From assembly GCF_900129655.1 (NCBI RefSeq), contig NZ_FQWK01000003.1, positions 1 to 64,000 of the forward strand: a stretch of 64,000 nt of DNA, read 5' to 3'. Below, piece by piece: positions 7,878 through 16,907 of the stretch (the first letter of the stretch is position 1; each line of letters begins with the position of its first letter). The position numbers and the translations under genes were made by a program. This stretch comes from Bacteroides clarus YIT 12056 (lineage in GTDB: Bacteria; Bacteroidota; Bacteroidia; Bacteroidales; Bacteroidaceae). The notes under the pieces were generated by a model that did not search any database, had not been told where the DNA came from, and was given only the letters and a program-made list of their open reading frames with translations.

Positions 7878-8810
7878 ATGGATATTCTATCTGAAATAAC
7901 AGACCACAAACGAATCGAAGTGGAATTGCAGAAACAGGCTGTTTCACCCGAACAGTTGCGCGAGCAAGTACGCGACCTAATGGAAAACTCCCCTGCCCCA
8001 CGCCGCAGCATGAAACGTGCGCTGGCTTCCTCACCCGCGGGAATCATTGCCGAGTTCAAGCGGCGCTCGCCCTCGAAAGGCTGGATATACGAGACGGCCA
8101 AAGCCGACGAAATACCAGCCGCATACAAGGCGGCAGGCGCTTCCGCCATCTCCATCCTTACGGATGAGAAATTCTTCGGCGGTTCGTTGCGGGACATCCG
8201 TACGGCACGTCCGCTGGTCGACATTCCTATCTTGAGAAAAGACTTCATCATCGACGAATACCAACTGCTGCAAGCACGTATCGCAGGTGCGGACGCCGTA
8301 TTGCTCATCGCCGCCTGTCTGACGCAGGAAGAATGCGCCGACCTCACCGCCCGGGCGCACGCCCTGGGACTGGAAGTGCTGCTCGAAATCCACAGCCCCC
8401 GCGAACTTGCTTATATAAGTAAGGATGTGGACATGGTAGGCGTCAACAACCGCAACCTCGGCACATTCGTCACCGATGTGGAGAACTCGTTCCGCATAGC
8501 CGGACAACTCCGGCAGGCGATAGCCGGCGTCCGTAACATTTCCGACGCTCAAGACGCTCCCGATGCCTGTAACATTTCCGATGCACGTAACGTTCCCAAC
8601 GCCCAAGGCTCTTCCGATACCCCCCGACATCAGCCGCTACTTGTTTCGGAAAGCGGTATTTCGCACCCCGAAACCATCTGCCGCCTGCGCACCGCCGGTT
8701 TCCGAGGCTTCCTTATCGGAGAAACCTTTATGAAAACCCCGCAGCCGGGAGACGCGCTGAAAGGCTTCATACAAGGCATCGAGGAAACCGAAGCACAGAA
8801 ATCTTTGTGA
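7878..8810 (+). CDS. trpC: Indole-3-glycerol-phosphate synthase with a repetitive insertion
   Basis: 310 residues; the family is usually about 255-265. It closes the indole ring in tryptophan synthesis. Barrel motifs are present: IIAEFKRRSPSKG (about 56-68), LRKDFIIDEYQL, VLLEIHSPREL, VGVNNRNLGTF and LLVSESGI. The extra length is a low-complexity block at about residues 218-252 built from six-residue units (NISDAQ, DAPDAC, NISDAR, NVPNAQ), in the connection before the strand LLVSESGI. All recognised catalytic motifs remain, so the enzyme is probably active. Confidence 0.95.
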   Translation: MDILSEITDHKRIEVELQKQAVSPEQLREQVRDLMENSPAPRRSMKRALASSPAGIIAEFKRRSPSKGWIYETAKADEIPAAYKAAGASAISILTDEKFFGGSLRDIRTARPLVDIPILRKDFIIDEYQLLQARIAGADAVLLIAACLTQEECADLTARAHALGLEVLLEIHSPRELAYISKDVDMVGVNNRNLGTFVTDVENSFRIAGQLRQAIAGVRNISDAQDAPDACNISDARNVPNAQGSSDTPRHQPLLVSESGISHPETICRLRTAGFRGFLIGETFMKTPQPGDALKGFIQGIEETEAQKSL

Positions 8811-8852
8811 GCAATGAATAATGAATCATAAATATAGTAAACAGTAACTCCC

Positions 8853-9488
8853 ATGGCTTCTCTTATTATCAAAGTATGTGGTATGACCGAAGCGGAAAAC
8901 ATCCGCAATGTAGAGCAACTGGACGTAGATATGATAGGTTTCATCTTCTACCCCAAGTCTCCCCGTTGCCTGTGCGAAATGCCGGCATACCTGCCTGTGC
9001 ACGCAAAGCGTGTCGGCGTCTTCGTAAACGAAAACAAGGACGACATCCTGATGTACACCGACCGTTTTGCGCTGGATTATATCCAGCTCCACGGCAACGA
9101 ATCGCCCGAGTACTGCCGTTCTTTATGCAACAACGGCCTGCATCTCATCAAAGCTTTCTCCATCGCGCACCCCAAGGATTTGGCGGCCGTCTCCGCCTAC
9201 AAGGGATTATGCGACTATTACCTGTTTGACACCAAAACGCCACAGTATGGCGGTTCCGGCAATCAGTTCGACTGGAACCTGCTGCTTCGATACACCGGAA
9301 TGACACCCTTTCTGCTCAGCGGCGGCATCAACCCTTACAGCGTCAAAGCAATCAGGGAGTTCCATCACCCCAAACTGGCCGGCATCGACATCAACAGCCG
9401 CTTCGAAACGGCTCCGGGCAAAAAAGACGTGGAACGCATCGGAAAATTCCTTCAGGAAATAAGAGGCGGCGAACCTGCCGGCAAGTAG
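8853..9488 (+). CDS. trpF: Phosphoribosylanthranilate isomerase
   Basis: 211 residues, a single-domain TIM-barrel enzyme catalysing the isomerisation between TrpD and TrpC. The N-terminal IKVCGMTEAENI carries the catalytic cysteine; the general acid aspartate is expected in YYLFDTKTPQYGGSG, and FLLSGGI and GIDINSRFE bind phosphate. The gap from trpC contains ATGAATAA/ATGAATCA units of about seven bases starting at the trpC stop. Confidence 0.95.
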   Translation: MASLIIKVCGMTEAENIRNVEQLDVDMIGFIFYPKSPRCLCEMPAYLPVHAKRVGVFVNENKDDILMYTDRFALDYIQLHGNESPEYCRSLCNNGLHLIKAFSIAHPKDLAAVSAYKGLCDYYLFDTKTPQYGGSGNQFDWNLLLRYTGMTPFLLSGGINPYSVKAIREFHHPKLAGIDINSRFETAPGKKDVERIGKFLQEIRGGEPAGK

Positions 9489-9546
9489 CACCGCTACCCG
9501 CCGATAACGTAACAGACAACAATAAATCCATAATAACGAACTCACT

Positions 9547-10326
9547 ATGAACCGTATCAACCAACTTTTCCAGAACAGCCCCCAAAACCTGCTGTCTATC
9601 TACTTTTGTGCCGGCTGCCCCACACTCGACGGCACAGCCGATGTTATCCGCACGCTCGAAAAGAACGGAGTGGATATGATAGAAATCGGCATCCCCTTCA
9701 GCGACCCCATGGCGGACGGCATCGTCATTCAGGATGCCGCCACCCGTGCCCTGCGCAACGGAATGTCTCTCCGCATCCTCTTTGACCAGCTGCGTGACAT
9801 CCGCCGCGATGTCCGCATACCGCTGATATTGATGGGATATCTCAATCCTATCCTGCACTTCGGCTTTGAAGCCTTCTGCCGGAAATGTACGGAATGTGGC
9901 ATCGACGGCGTCATCATCCCCGACCTGCCCTTCAGGGAATACGAGGCGAACTATAAGGCCGTCGCGCAAAAGTACGACATCCGCATCATCATGCTCATCA
10001 CCCCCGAAACCAGCGAAAAGCGCGTCCGCGAGATAGATGCCCACACCGACGGATTCATTTATATGGTGTCGTCGGCAGCCACCACCGGCGCGCAAAAGGA
10101 TTTCGACACCCGGAAACAAGCCTACTTCAAGAAGATTCAGGACATGAACCTGCGCAATCCGCGTATGGTAGGTTTCGGCATCAGCAATAAACAGACGTTC
10201 AATGCCGCCTGCTCCCATTCGTCCGGAGCCATCATCGGAAGCCGCTTCGTCACTCTGCTCAACGAATATAAAGGAGATGCCGGAAAAGCCGTCGCGCACC
10301 TGAAAGAGGACTTGGAGCAAGGATGA
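9547..10326 (+). CDS. trpA: Tryptophan synthase alpha chain
   Basis: 259 residues. It cleaves indole-3-glycerol phosphate and channels indole to TrpB. The catalytic glutamate lies in MIEIGIPFSDPMADG and the aspartate in GVIIPDLPFREY; the phosphate loop is VGFGISNKQ. Last gene of the trp operon; the asparaginase promoter lies 47 bases downstream. Confidence 0.96.
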   Translation: MNRINQLFQNSPQNLLSIYFCAGCPTLDGTADVIRTLEKNGVDMIEIGIPFSDPMADGIVIQDAATRALRNGMSLRILFDQLRDIRRDVRIPLILMGYLNPILHFGFEAFCRKCTECGIDGVIIPDLPFREYEANYKAVAQKYDIRIIMLITPETSEKRVREIDAHTDGFIYMVSSAATTGAQKDFDTRKQAYFKKIQDMNLRNPRMVGFGISNKQTFNAACSHSSGAIIGSRFVTLLNEYKGDAGKAVAHLKEDLEQG

Positions 10327-10372
10327 TAAAAGGGTTATTACTTTATCATTACCACCTTATCACTTTTTTTCC

Positions 10373-10380
10373 TATCTTTG
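10373..10380 (+). promoter_or_regulatory. Promoter -7 box before asparaginase
   Basis: TATCTTTG matches TAnnTTTG. No good TTTG is seen at the -33 position. Its position excludes a start for the next gene upstream of about 10387. Confidence 0.5.
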
Positions 10381-10410
10381 TGCCCGAAAAAGAAGAAAAA
10401 CGAGATATTT

Positions 10411-11451
10411 ATGAAAGCAGATTACCCTTCCGTTCTCTTAATTTACACAGGCGGAACTATCGGAATGATAGAAAACCCGGAAACCGGCGCACTGGAAAAT
10501 TTCAATTTCGACCACCTGCTCAAGCATGTCCCCGAATTGAAACGCTTCAACTACCGTATCTCGTCCTATCAGTTCGACCCGCCCATCGACTCCTCTGATA
10601 TGGAACCTTCTCTGTGGGCCAAGATTGTCGAAATCATAAATGATAACTACGATAACTTTGACGGCTTTGTCATCCTGCACGGCACCGACACGATGGCGTA
10701 TACGGCATCGGCGCTCAGCTTCATGCTCGAAAACCTCGCGAAGCCGGTTATCCTTACCGGTTCGCAGCTGCCTATCGGAACCTTGCGCACGGACGGAAAG
10801 GAAAATCTGATTACTTCCATCGAAATAGCCGCCGCCAAGCATCCCGACGGCACCGCCATCGTTCCCGAAGTATGCATCTTCTTCGAGAACGAACTGATGC
10901 GGGGCAACCGGACAACCAAAATCAATGCCGAAAATTTCAACGCTTTCCGCTCCTTCAACTATCCCGCCCTGGCAAAAGCAGGCATCCATATCCGCTACAA
11001 CGAGCACAGCATCCGTCGCCCCGACCCTGCACGGCCGATGAAACCGCATTATCTCTTCGACACCAACGTCGTAGTCCTCACCCTGTTTCCGGGCATTCAG
11101 GAAAGCATCATCAATTCCGTACTGCACGTTCCGGGGTTGAAAGCGGTGGTTCTCAAGACATTCGGTTCCGGCAACGCTCCCCAAAAGGAGTGGTTCATCC
11201 GGCAACTAAAGGATGCCACAGAGCGCGGCATCGTCATCGTCAACATCACCCAGTGCCAAAGCGGCGGCGTAGAGATGGGGCGTTACGAAACCGGCCTGCA
11301 TCTTCTTCAAGCCGGCGTTATCAGCGGCTACGACAGTACGCCCGAGTGCGCCGTTACAAAGCTCATGTTCCTGCTCGGACACGGGCTGGACCAGACAGAA
11401 ATTCGTCACCGGATGAATTCGGATTTAGCAGGGGAAATTACAAAAGAGTAA
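10411..11451 (+). CDS. ansA: Type I (cytoplasmic-type) L-asparaginase
   Basis: 346 residues from the ATG at 10411; a TTG at 10378 would overlap the promoter. It hydrolyses asparagine to aspartate and ammonia. Both threonine motifs are present: YTGGTIGM (about residues 13-20) and LHGTDTMAYTASAL (about 90-103). No signal peptide is seen, which fits the cytoplasmic AnsA type rather than periplasmic AnsB. It is a separate unit after the trp operon and its 3' end forms part of its own terminator. Confidence 0.9.
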   Translation: MKADYPSVLLIYTGGTIGMIENPETGALENFNFDHLLKHVPELKRFNYRISSYQFDPPIDSSDMEPSLWAKIVEIINDNYDNFDGFVILHGTDTMAYTASALSFMLENLAKPVILTGSQLPIGTLRTDGKENLITSIEIAAAKHPDGTAIVPEVCIFFENELMRGNRTTKINAENFNAFRSFNYPALAKAGIHIRYNEHSIRRPDPARPMKPHYLFDTNVVVLTLFPGIQESIINSVLHVPGLKAVVLKTFGSGNAPQKEWFIRQLKDATERGIVIVNITQCQSGGVEMGRYETGLHLLQAGVISGYDSTPECAVTKLMFLLGHGLDQTEIRHRMNSDLAGEITKE

Positions 11452-11468
11452 TTTCCTCTTTTTTTCTT
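11433..11468 (+). terminator. Intrinsic terminator of asparaginase gene
   Basis: GGAAATTAC (11433-11441) pairs with GTAATTTCC (11448-11456) and is followed by TCTTTTTTTC. The left arm and loop include the last codons and stop of the gene. Confidence 0.75.
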
Positions 11469-11613
11469 CTCCCCCCTTCTGACTTTTTCCCTCACCCGCT
11501 CTGGATAGTATTTACAAGTTTTCAAGACCGGCAAATGGCCGGATTTAACAAAATATCCACCCTATTTTATCAAAAAAGACAATATTTACAACTAATAATC
11601 CGAATAATATGGC

Positions 11614-11621
11614 TATTTTTG
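11614..11621 (+). promoter_or_regulatory. Promoter -7 box before LruC lipoprotein
   Basis: TATTTTTG fits TAnnTTTG, 77 bases before the ATG. The -33 box is not clear. Confidence 0.4.
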
Positions 11622-11697
11622 CGGCGTAAACGAACTGAAAGTTGATTATTTTACTCAAGAAGCAAACAAAACATCAGAAATTTTTATAGATTGGCTT

Positions 11698-14322
11698 ATG
11701 AAATTATTCTACCGTTTTTCAGTTATGGCAGCCATAGCCGGAACTTTGGCGTTTGCCGGTTGCACGGATGATGTGTACGATCCTGAAAGGGGGATTCAGA
11801 CGGAACCGAAAGAAAATCCGTTAGGAGAAGATTTCGCCGCCCCTGACGGTTTTAACTGGTCTATGATTAACACCGTAAATCTGAACGTCGAGGTAAACGA
11901 CGAGTTTGACGGTCGATACAAGTACCTTATCGAAGTATTCACCGCCAACCCGATATCCGATGTAAGCGCCGCGCCTATCGCAGTGGGTACCGCCGATAAG
12001 GACGGAAACTACAACGCGGAAATCAACGTCTCCAAAGCAACCGCGAGACTGTTCATCCGTCAGACCGACCCAAAGCAGCGCAAGGAAGTCTACGAATACG
12101 ACATTCCCGAAAACGGCGGAGCATTGGAGTGTAAGTTATACAGCGTTTCAACCGGCACAAAAACAAGAGCGGCAAGCAGAGTTACAGCCAATTCCAACCC
12201 GGCAGCCGAAGCAGCCCGAGCAGCCGGCATAACGGAAATCGCCGATAAGGAATATAAAGAAGCGGAAGTCATCCCCGCCGTCCCGGGCACATCGGACGGC
12301 TATATCTCCGACAATCCTTGGGATGAAGGCGTACTGGCCGACGGCGCCGAGTATATTATAGGAAAGGAATACACTTCAGCCTCTCCCTACCTTGTGCAGC
12401 TAAGAACAAACAGAGGCAGGGCAACCGTATTCGTACAAGGTGTTTGGAAACTAAGCGATAATCATTCAAACCTCGATATATACGTAATGAATGGCGGTAA
12501 AATCATCGCCAACGCCCTTACCGTCGGCAACAACAATACCCTCGCCCTGCAAAGCGGCGGCAGCCTCGAATGTACCTCTCTCAAATTAGGATGCCCCACC
12601 AAGAATTTCGGAAGCATCAAGGTCGGCAAAGAGCTGAGCATGAATCTCGGAAACCGCCCGGAATTATTTAACGCGGGGAACATCGAAGCAGACGATGAAA
12701 TCACTATCAACGGCAGCAACGTCATCAATCACGGCACATTAAGCGCCCATGAATTCAACTTCGTAAATGCCCGGATACTGAACAAGGCGGATTTAACCAG
12801 CGCCACCGATATAGACCTCAACGGCAGTCAGCTATTCAACTACGGCAATATCAGCTTCGACGAAGCGGACGGTGAAATAGAAACCAACAACTCCACCGCA
12901 ACCGCCATCGTCAACCACTATGAAGCCCGCATCAGCGGTCATGAAATAGAAGGCGGCCTGTCCGTCTACAACGACGGTTTCATCGAAACATCCAAATTCA
13001 CGAACTCGTCATCCGATGTTCTATACAACAGTTGCACCGTCATCGTCAAAAAGGAATTCAAGTTCAGAAACGTGACATTAAACAAAGGCTCCATCACTGC
13101 CGGCCGTGCCGACGAAACCGACACCGAATGGCTGCCCGTACCCGAAATAGAAACCCTGAGCAATGCCAGGTTCACGCTGACAGACGGCTCCATGATTAAA
13201 GCCAAAGAGTTCAGAGTAAAACGCGGCGACGTCATTTTCCGGGCGGTGAACGTCACCAACGACGACAAGTCGATGATTAAGGCCGGAACAATTAAATTCG
13301 AGCAACCCACTACCGTCCAATTGTTAAGCAACAATCTGGTCATAGAAGGAAAGATAGAAGGCCCCGACCGGTATCGCCCGTTTAAAAAGAACGAAAGCGT
13401 CAATACCGGTTATGACGAATCCAAATACACTATCGAGACTTGCGGCGGCATCTACGACGAAGGCAACAAAGGCGAAGAAGAGAAAGACCCCGACTTCCCC
13501 ATCGAAATCGAAGATAGCGACGTATACACTTTCGCCTTCGAGGACAACTGGCCTGTATACGGTGACTTTGACATGAACGACCTCGTAATCGTAATGTCCA
13601 GAAAAGAGCTGCAAGTAGACAAAAACGGCATCGTGACCCGCCTCAGAATGACCCTCGAATTACGCGCGACAGGCGCCACCAAGACATTGGGAGCAGGCAT
13701 CCGCTTCACCAAATTCCCCCGAAACATGAAGCCCGATAAATTCAGAATCGGCGGTGAGGACGTATCATTCGAGGAGCGGCAAAGCATCCCCACCTATATC
13801 CTCTTCGGTGACGCGCGCACCGAATTGTGGGGCGGCCGATACACCGACACGGAGAAGCGCATCAACACCATTGTCGGCGGCCCGTTCAAGAAGGACACCA
13901 AGGAATACAACATTATCATGGAAATTCCCGCCTCTGCCAACGTGAAGCCGGAAGACCTGAATATCAACCACATCGATATCTTTGCCATCACAGCTCCCGC
14001 CACAGCCAAAGGAAAGCGTACGGAAGTGCACATAGCGGGCTTCGCTCCGACCGACTTGGGCGGTACTCATTACTTCAACAGCGGTAACGACGGCTCATCC
14101 GCCGCCGAAAACAGGTACTATCTCAGCCAAGAGAACCTTGCCTGGGCGGTCGTGATTCCCCAAGAGTTCGCATGGCCTGCGGAGAACAAGAAAGTCACGA
14201 TGGTATACGATAAGTTCCGGTCGTGGATTACCACCGGCGGACAACAAGACAACGACTGGTACCGGTCGCACAACCAAGACGTATATCCTATTGAAAATCT
14301 GACTCCGCTCAATAAAGACTAA
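11698..14322 (+). CDS. Large LruC-domain lipoprotein
   Basis: 874 residues with a lipoprotein signal (lipobox FAGC, cysteine 22), so probably anchored in the outer membrane. Residues about 55-150 look like a beta-sandwich. Residues about 210-560 form a long beta-rich part with recurring GG.L / N.G.I / .NHGTL elements, suggesting a right-handed beta-helix. The C-terminal 250 residues match the LruC (DUF4842) domain, with FEDNWPVYGDFDMNDLVI near residue 620, an Asp-rich probable metal-binding loop. The function is unknown. It lies just upstream of the exopolysaccharide operon and could interact with the surface polymer, but that is inference from position only. Confidence 0.8.
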   Translation: MKLFYRFSVMAAIAGTLAFAGCTDDVYDPERGIQTEPKENPLGEDFAAPDGFNWSMINTVNLNVEVNDEFDGRYKYLIEVFTANPISDVSAAPIAVGTADKDGNYNAEINVSKATARLFIRQTDPKQRKEVYEYDIPENGGALECKLYSVSTGTKTRAASRVTANSNPAAEAARAAGITEIADKEYKEAEVIPAVPGTSDGYISDNPWDEGVLADGAEYIIGKEYTSASPYLVQLRTNRGRATVFVQGVWKLSDNHSNLDIYVMNGGKIIANALTVGNNNTLALQSGGSLECTSLKLGCPTKNFGSIKVGKELSMNLGNRPELFNAGNIEADDEITINGSNVINHGTLSAHEFNFVNARILNKADLTSATDIDLNGSQLFNYGNISFDEADGEIETNNSTATAIVNHYEARISGHEIEGGLSVYNDGFIETSKFTNSSSDVLYNSCTVIVKKEFKFRNVTLNKGSITAGRADETDTEWLPVPEIETLSNARFTLTDGSMIKAKEFRVKRGDVIFRAVNVTNDDKSMIKAGTIKFEQPTTVQLLSNNLVIEGKIEGPDRYRPFKKNESVNTGYDESKYTIETCGGIYDEGNKGEEEKDPDFPIEIEDSDVYTFAFEDNWPVYGDFDMNDLVIVMSRKELQVDKNGIVTRLRMTLELRATGATKTLGAGIRFTKFPRNMKPDKFRIGGEDVSFEERQSIPTYILFGDARTELWGGRYTDTEKRINTIVGGPFKKDTKEYNIIMEIPASANVKPEDLNINHIDIFAITAPATAKGKRTEVHIAGFAPTDLGGTHYFNSGNDGSSAAENRYYLSQENLAWAVVIPQEFAWPAENKKVTMVYDKFRSWITTGGQQDNDWYRSHNQDVYPIENLTPLNKD

Positions 14323-14431
14323 AGTACACCGATATACACATTCTCACGTTTTTTCTCACTTTGCCGTTAAAGTAGGTTAACAAGTCTTCATTGTTATTAG
14401 CAATCGGACGAGTTTAATAAAAAATAATAGT

Positions 14432-14439
14432 TACTTTTG
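14432..14439 (+). promoter_or_regulatory. Promoter -7 box of exopolysaccharide operon
   Basis: TACTTTTG fits TAnnTTTG, about 50 bases upstream of the response regulator. The -33 box is weak. No further promoter was recognised until 25903, so the ten genes 14489-25885 may share this one. Confidence 0.4.
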
Positions 14440-14488
14440 TTACTGCATAGTAAACAAACAAAGCAACAGCGCTATAATAAACAGAGCA

Positions 14489-14848
14489 ATGAAAAAAATC
14501 TTATTGGTTGATGACAAAGCCACCATAGGCCGCGTACTCAAGATCTATTTAGGGACAGAATACGACCTGGAATATTTTGAAAACCCCTTAAAGGCCCTTG
14601 AGTGGCTTAACGAAGGCAATATTCCCGACCTTATCATCTCCGACATCCACATGCCCCATATGCGTGGCAACGAATTCCTGTACTATCTGAAAGGAAACGA
14701 GCTGTTCAGGCACATCCCCGTAGTGATGCTCTCCAGTGAGGAAAGCACCGTCGAGCGCATCCAGTTGCTCGAAGCCGGGGCGGCGGATTACATACTCAAG
14801 CCATTCAACCCGCTGGAACTCAGGGCGCGCATCAAGAAATACATCTAA
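14489..14848 (+). CDS. Single-domain response regulator
   Basis: 119 residues, a stand-alone CheY-like receiver with no output domain. The acidic pair is Asp8-Asp9 (LLVDDKA), the phosphorylatable aspartate is in LIISDIHMP (about 52), the switch serine in VVMLSSEE and the conserved lysine in YILKPFNP. It starts the exopolysaccharide operon, 18 bases ahead of a sugar transferase that itself has a receiver-like N-terminus. It may control polymer output by protein-protein contact; no cognate kinase is encoded next to it. Confidence 0.88.
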   Translation: MKKILLVDDKATIGRVLKIYLGTEYDLEYFENPLKALEWLNEGNIPDLIISDIHMPHMRGNEFLYYLKGNELFRHIPVVMLSSEESTVERIQLLEAGAADYILKPFNPLELRARIKKYI

Positions 14849-14866
14849 AAAAGCAGCAAGGAAGAT

Positions 14867-16033
14867 ATGTTATATTATATCTACATAGGAAACGGCCAAA
14901 CCGCCATCGACCATCTGAGCAAGGTTACGGATGGCATGTTCGTTACTGTTTCCTGCGCCGATAAAGCGGCCGTCATCATAGACGGCATCCGCGAACGGTA
15001 TAACACATCCATCCTTTACGAGCAAACCGACCCCGGAAAGGACTGCCTCGACATCGCCTGCCTTCACAGGAGATTTCCACGCGTCTACATCACCCTTATC
15101 ACCGAAGGATTACAGGCAGAAGAGCGCAAGGCCTATCTGCTGGCAGGCGTCAGCAACACACTGCCGCCGCAGGCCGACGCAGAGAGCATCCGCAGCATGA
15201 CCCGGTTCCTGCAGATACGCCAAAAGCACAAAATGCAGGAATTCAGCCGTACCCACCGGAAGATGCTCAACACGTTTCACCTGCCCGCATGGAAACGCGC
15301 GTTCGACGTATTATTCGCCGCATGCGCATTGGTACTCCTTTCTCCGCTGCTCATCGGCACAGCCGTCGCCATCCGTCTCGAGAGCAAAGGCAAGGTCATT
15401 TACAAGTCGCAACGTGTAGGCAGTAATTACCGGATATTCAACTTCCTGAAATTCCGTTCCATGTACACCGATGCGGACAAACGGCTGAAAGAGCTCAACG
15501 CCCTCAACCAGTACAAGCTGGAAGAAGAAATAGCGGACTGCACTCCCGACATCCGTTTCGACGAGCTTACAGGCTCCCCCGACGAAGAAGCCGACCTGCT
15601 GATTTCGGACGATTTCATCATACCGGAGAAAGATTTTTTGAAACAAAAAGCCCAATCCAAAGAAAGCCCGTTTGTCAAGATAGAGAACGACCCGCGCGTC
15701 ACACGCATCGGCCGTTTCATCCGCAAATACAGCATCGACGAGCTTCCACAGCTATTCAACGTTCTAAAGGGCGACATGAGCATCGTAGGCAACCGCCCTC
15801 TCCCGCTCTACGAAGCCGAGCTGCTGACCAGCGACGCGTACATAGACCGCTTCATGGCGCCTTCCGGACTGACCGGGCTTTGGCAAGTGGAGAAACGCGG
15901 CGGAGCCGGCAAGATGTCGGCGGAAGAACGGAAGCAGCTCGACATCAAATACGCGCAGGAATTCAGTTTCCTGCTGGACATGAAGATACTTCTCAGGACG
16001 TTCACCGCTTTTGTACAGAAAGAAAACGTGTAA
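14867..16033 (+). CDS. Receiver-like domain fused to initiating sugar-phosphate transferase
   Basis: 388 residues. The C-terminal part from about residue 140 is a bacterial sugar transferase (WbaP/PglC type) that starts lipid-linked polysaccharide by moving a sugar phosphate to undecaprenyl phosphate. It has a membrane helix at about 148-170, then [36 protein letters not shown] and [11 protein letters not shown]. An acidic insert of about 60 residues splits the catalytic part after [14 protein letters not shown]. Residues 1-120 resemble a degenerate receiver (pattern ...SILYEQTD..., [24 protein letters not shown]) without a clear phosphorylation site. This is probably the first committed enzyme of the operon. 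Confidence 0.88.
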   Translation: MLYYIYIGNGQTAIDHLSKVTDGMFVTVSCADKAAVIIDGIRERYNTSILYEQTDPGKDCLDIACLHRRFPRVYITLITEGLQAEERKAYLLAGVSNTLPPQADAESIRSMTRFLQIRQKHKMQEFSRTHRKMLNTFHLPAWKRAFDVLFAACALVLLSPLLIGTAVAIRLESKGKVIYKSQRVGSNYRIFNFLKFRSMYTDADKRLKELNALNQYKLEEEIADCTPDIRFDELTGSPDEEADLLISDDFIIPEKDFLKQKAQSKESPFVKIENDPRVTRIGRFIRKYSIDELPQLFNVLKGDMSIVGNRPLPLYEAELLTSDAYIDRFMAPSGLTGLWQVEKRGGAGKMSAEERKQLDIKYAQEFSFLLDMKILLRTFTAFVQKENV

Positions 16034-16061
16034 TCATTAAAACCAAAAACAAAACAGACGA

Positions 16062-16901
16062 ATGATAAAAGCCCGTACATATACCTTATTACATCTCTGT
16101 GCAGTTACACTTATTCTGTTCCTGTCACCCCTGCCTGCCGGCGCCCAGAAAGACATGACGCGTGAAGAGCGAATCAAAATCCTGGAAGCGTTGAAAGAGA
16201 GCGACGCCATTCTGGAAAAGAGCGTCTCGGGAGACAACCTGCCGGAGACGCGGCACTACATAGAAGGCTTCGAGCTGCCGCCCCTTTCCGTATTCATGGA
16301 TGCCGTGATAGAAAACGCCACCGTAAAACGGGCGCAGTCCCAGGTAGAGCAGGTAAAGAACCAGTACCGCATAGAAAAAAGGAACTGGTGGAACTACTTC
16401 CGGCTGAACGGGAACTACGCCTACGGGCGTTACAACGTGCTGAACGACAACAGCGACTCCTTCACCGACTGGTATCAGTCCACCACAGCCAGCTCCCGCC
16501 ACACCTTCAACGTAGGCGCCAGCTTCAGCGTAGGCCTCGGCGATTTGTTCAACCGCCCGCTCCGGCTGAAAAACTATCGTTACAACATCGAACAACTCCA
16601 ATACACGCAGGAAGAAGTGATGGAAGAACGGCGGCTCAAAGTGCTGGAAGCCTATAACAATGTGACGGCGCAACTGGCAACCATCAAAGCCAAAGCGGAG
16701 AATGCCGCCCTCTACAACGCCCAGATGAAAATCTCGGAGAACAATTTCATACAAGGCAAAATAGACATCATCTCGCTGTCACTGGAGCGCGCGCGCCGTT
16801 CCGGGGCGGTGACTTCCTATGCCGAGGCGCGCGTCTCGCTGCATAACGCCATCATTTTACTCGAGATGCTGACCAACGTAAAAATAATCAAAGGGAAATA
16901 A
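16062..16901 (+). CDS. Short TolC-like outer membrane protein
   Basis: 279 residues with a signal peptide (cleavage near AGAQ, residue 28). The body has long helices and an internal beta-rich segment (residues about 107-165, with NYAYGRYN and FNVGASFSVGLGDLF), as in one repeat of a TolC protomer. TolC proteins are usually 420-490 residues with two such repeats, so this has about half the normal content. Its place between the initiating transferase and the Wzz-like protein suggests a role in polymer export; no Wza-type export lipoprotein is encoded here. Confidence 0.7.
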   Translation: MIKARTYTLLHLCAVTLILFLSPLPAGAQKDMTREERIKILEALKESDAILEKSVSGDNLPETRHYIEGFELPPLSVFMDAVIENATVKRAQSQVEQVKNQYRIEKRNWWNYFRLNGNYAYGRYNVLNDNSDSFTDWYQSTTASSRHTFNVGASFSVGLGDLFNRPLRLKNYRYNIEQLQYTQEEVMEERRLKVLEAYNNVTAQLATIKAKAENAALYNAQMKISENNFIQGKIDIISLSLERARRSGAVTSYAEARVSLHNAIILLEMLTNVKIIKGK

Positions 16902-16907
16902 AGTCTT

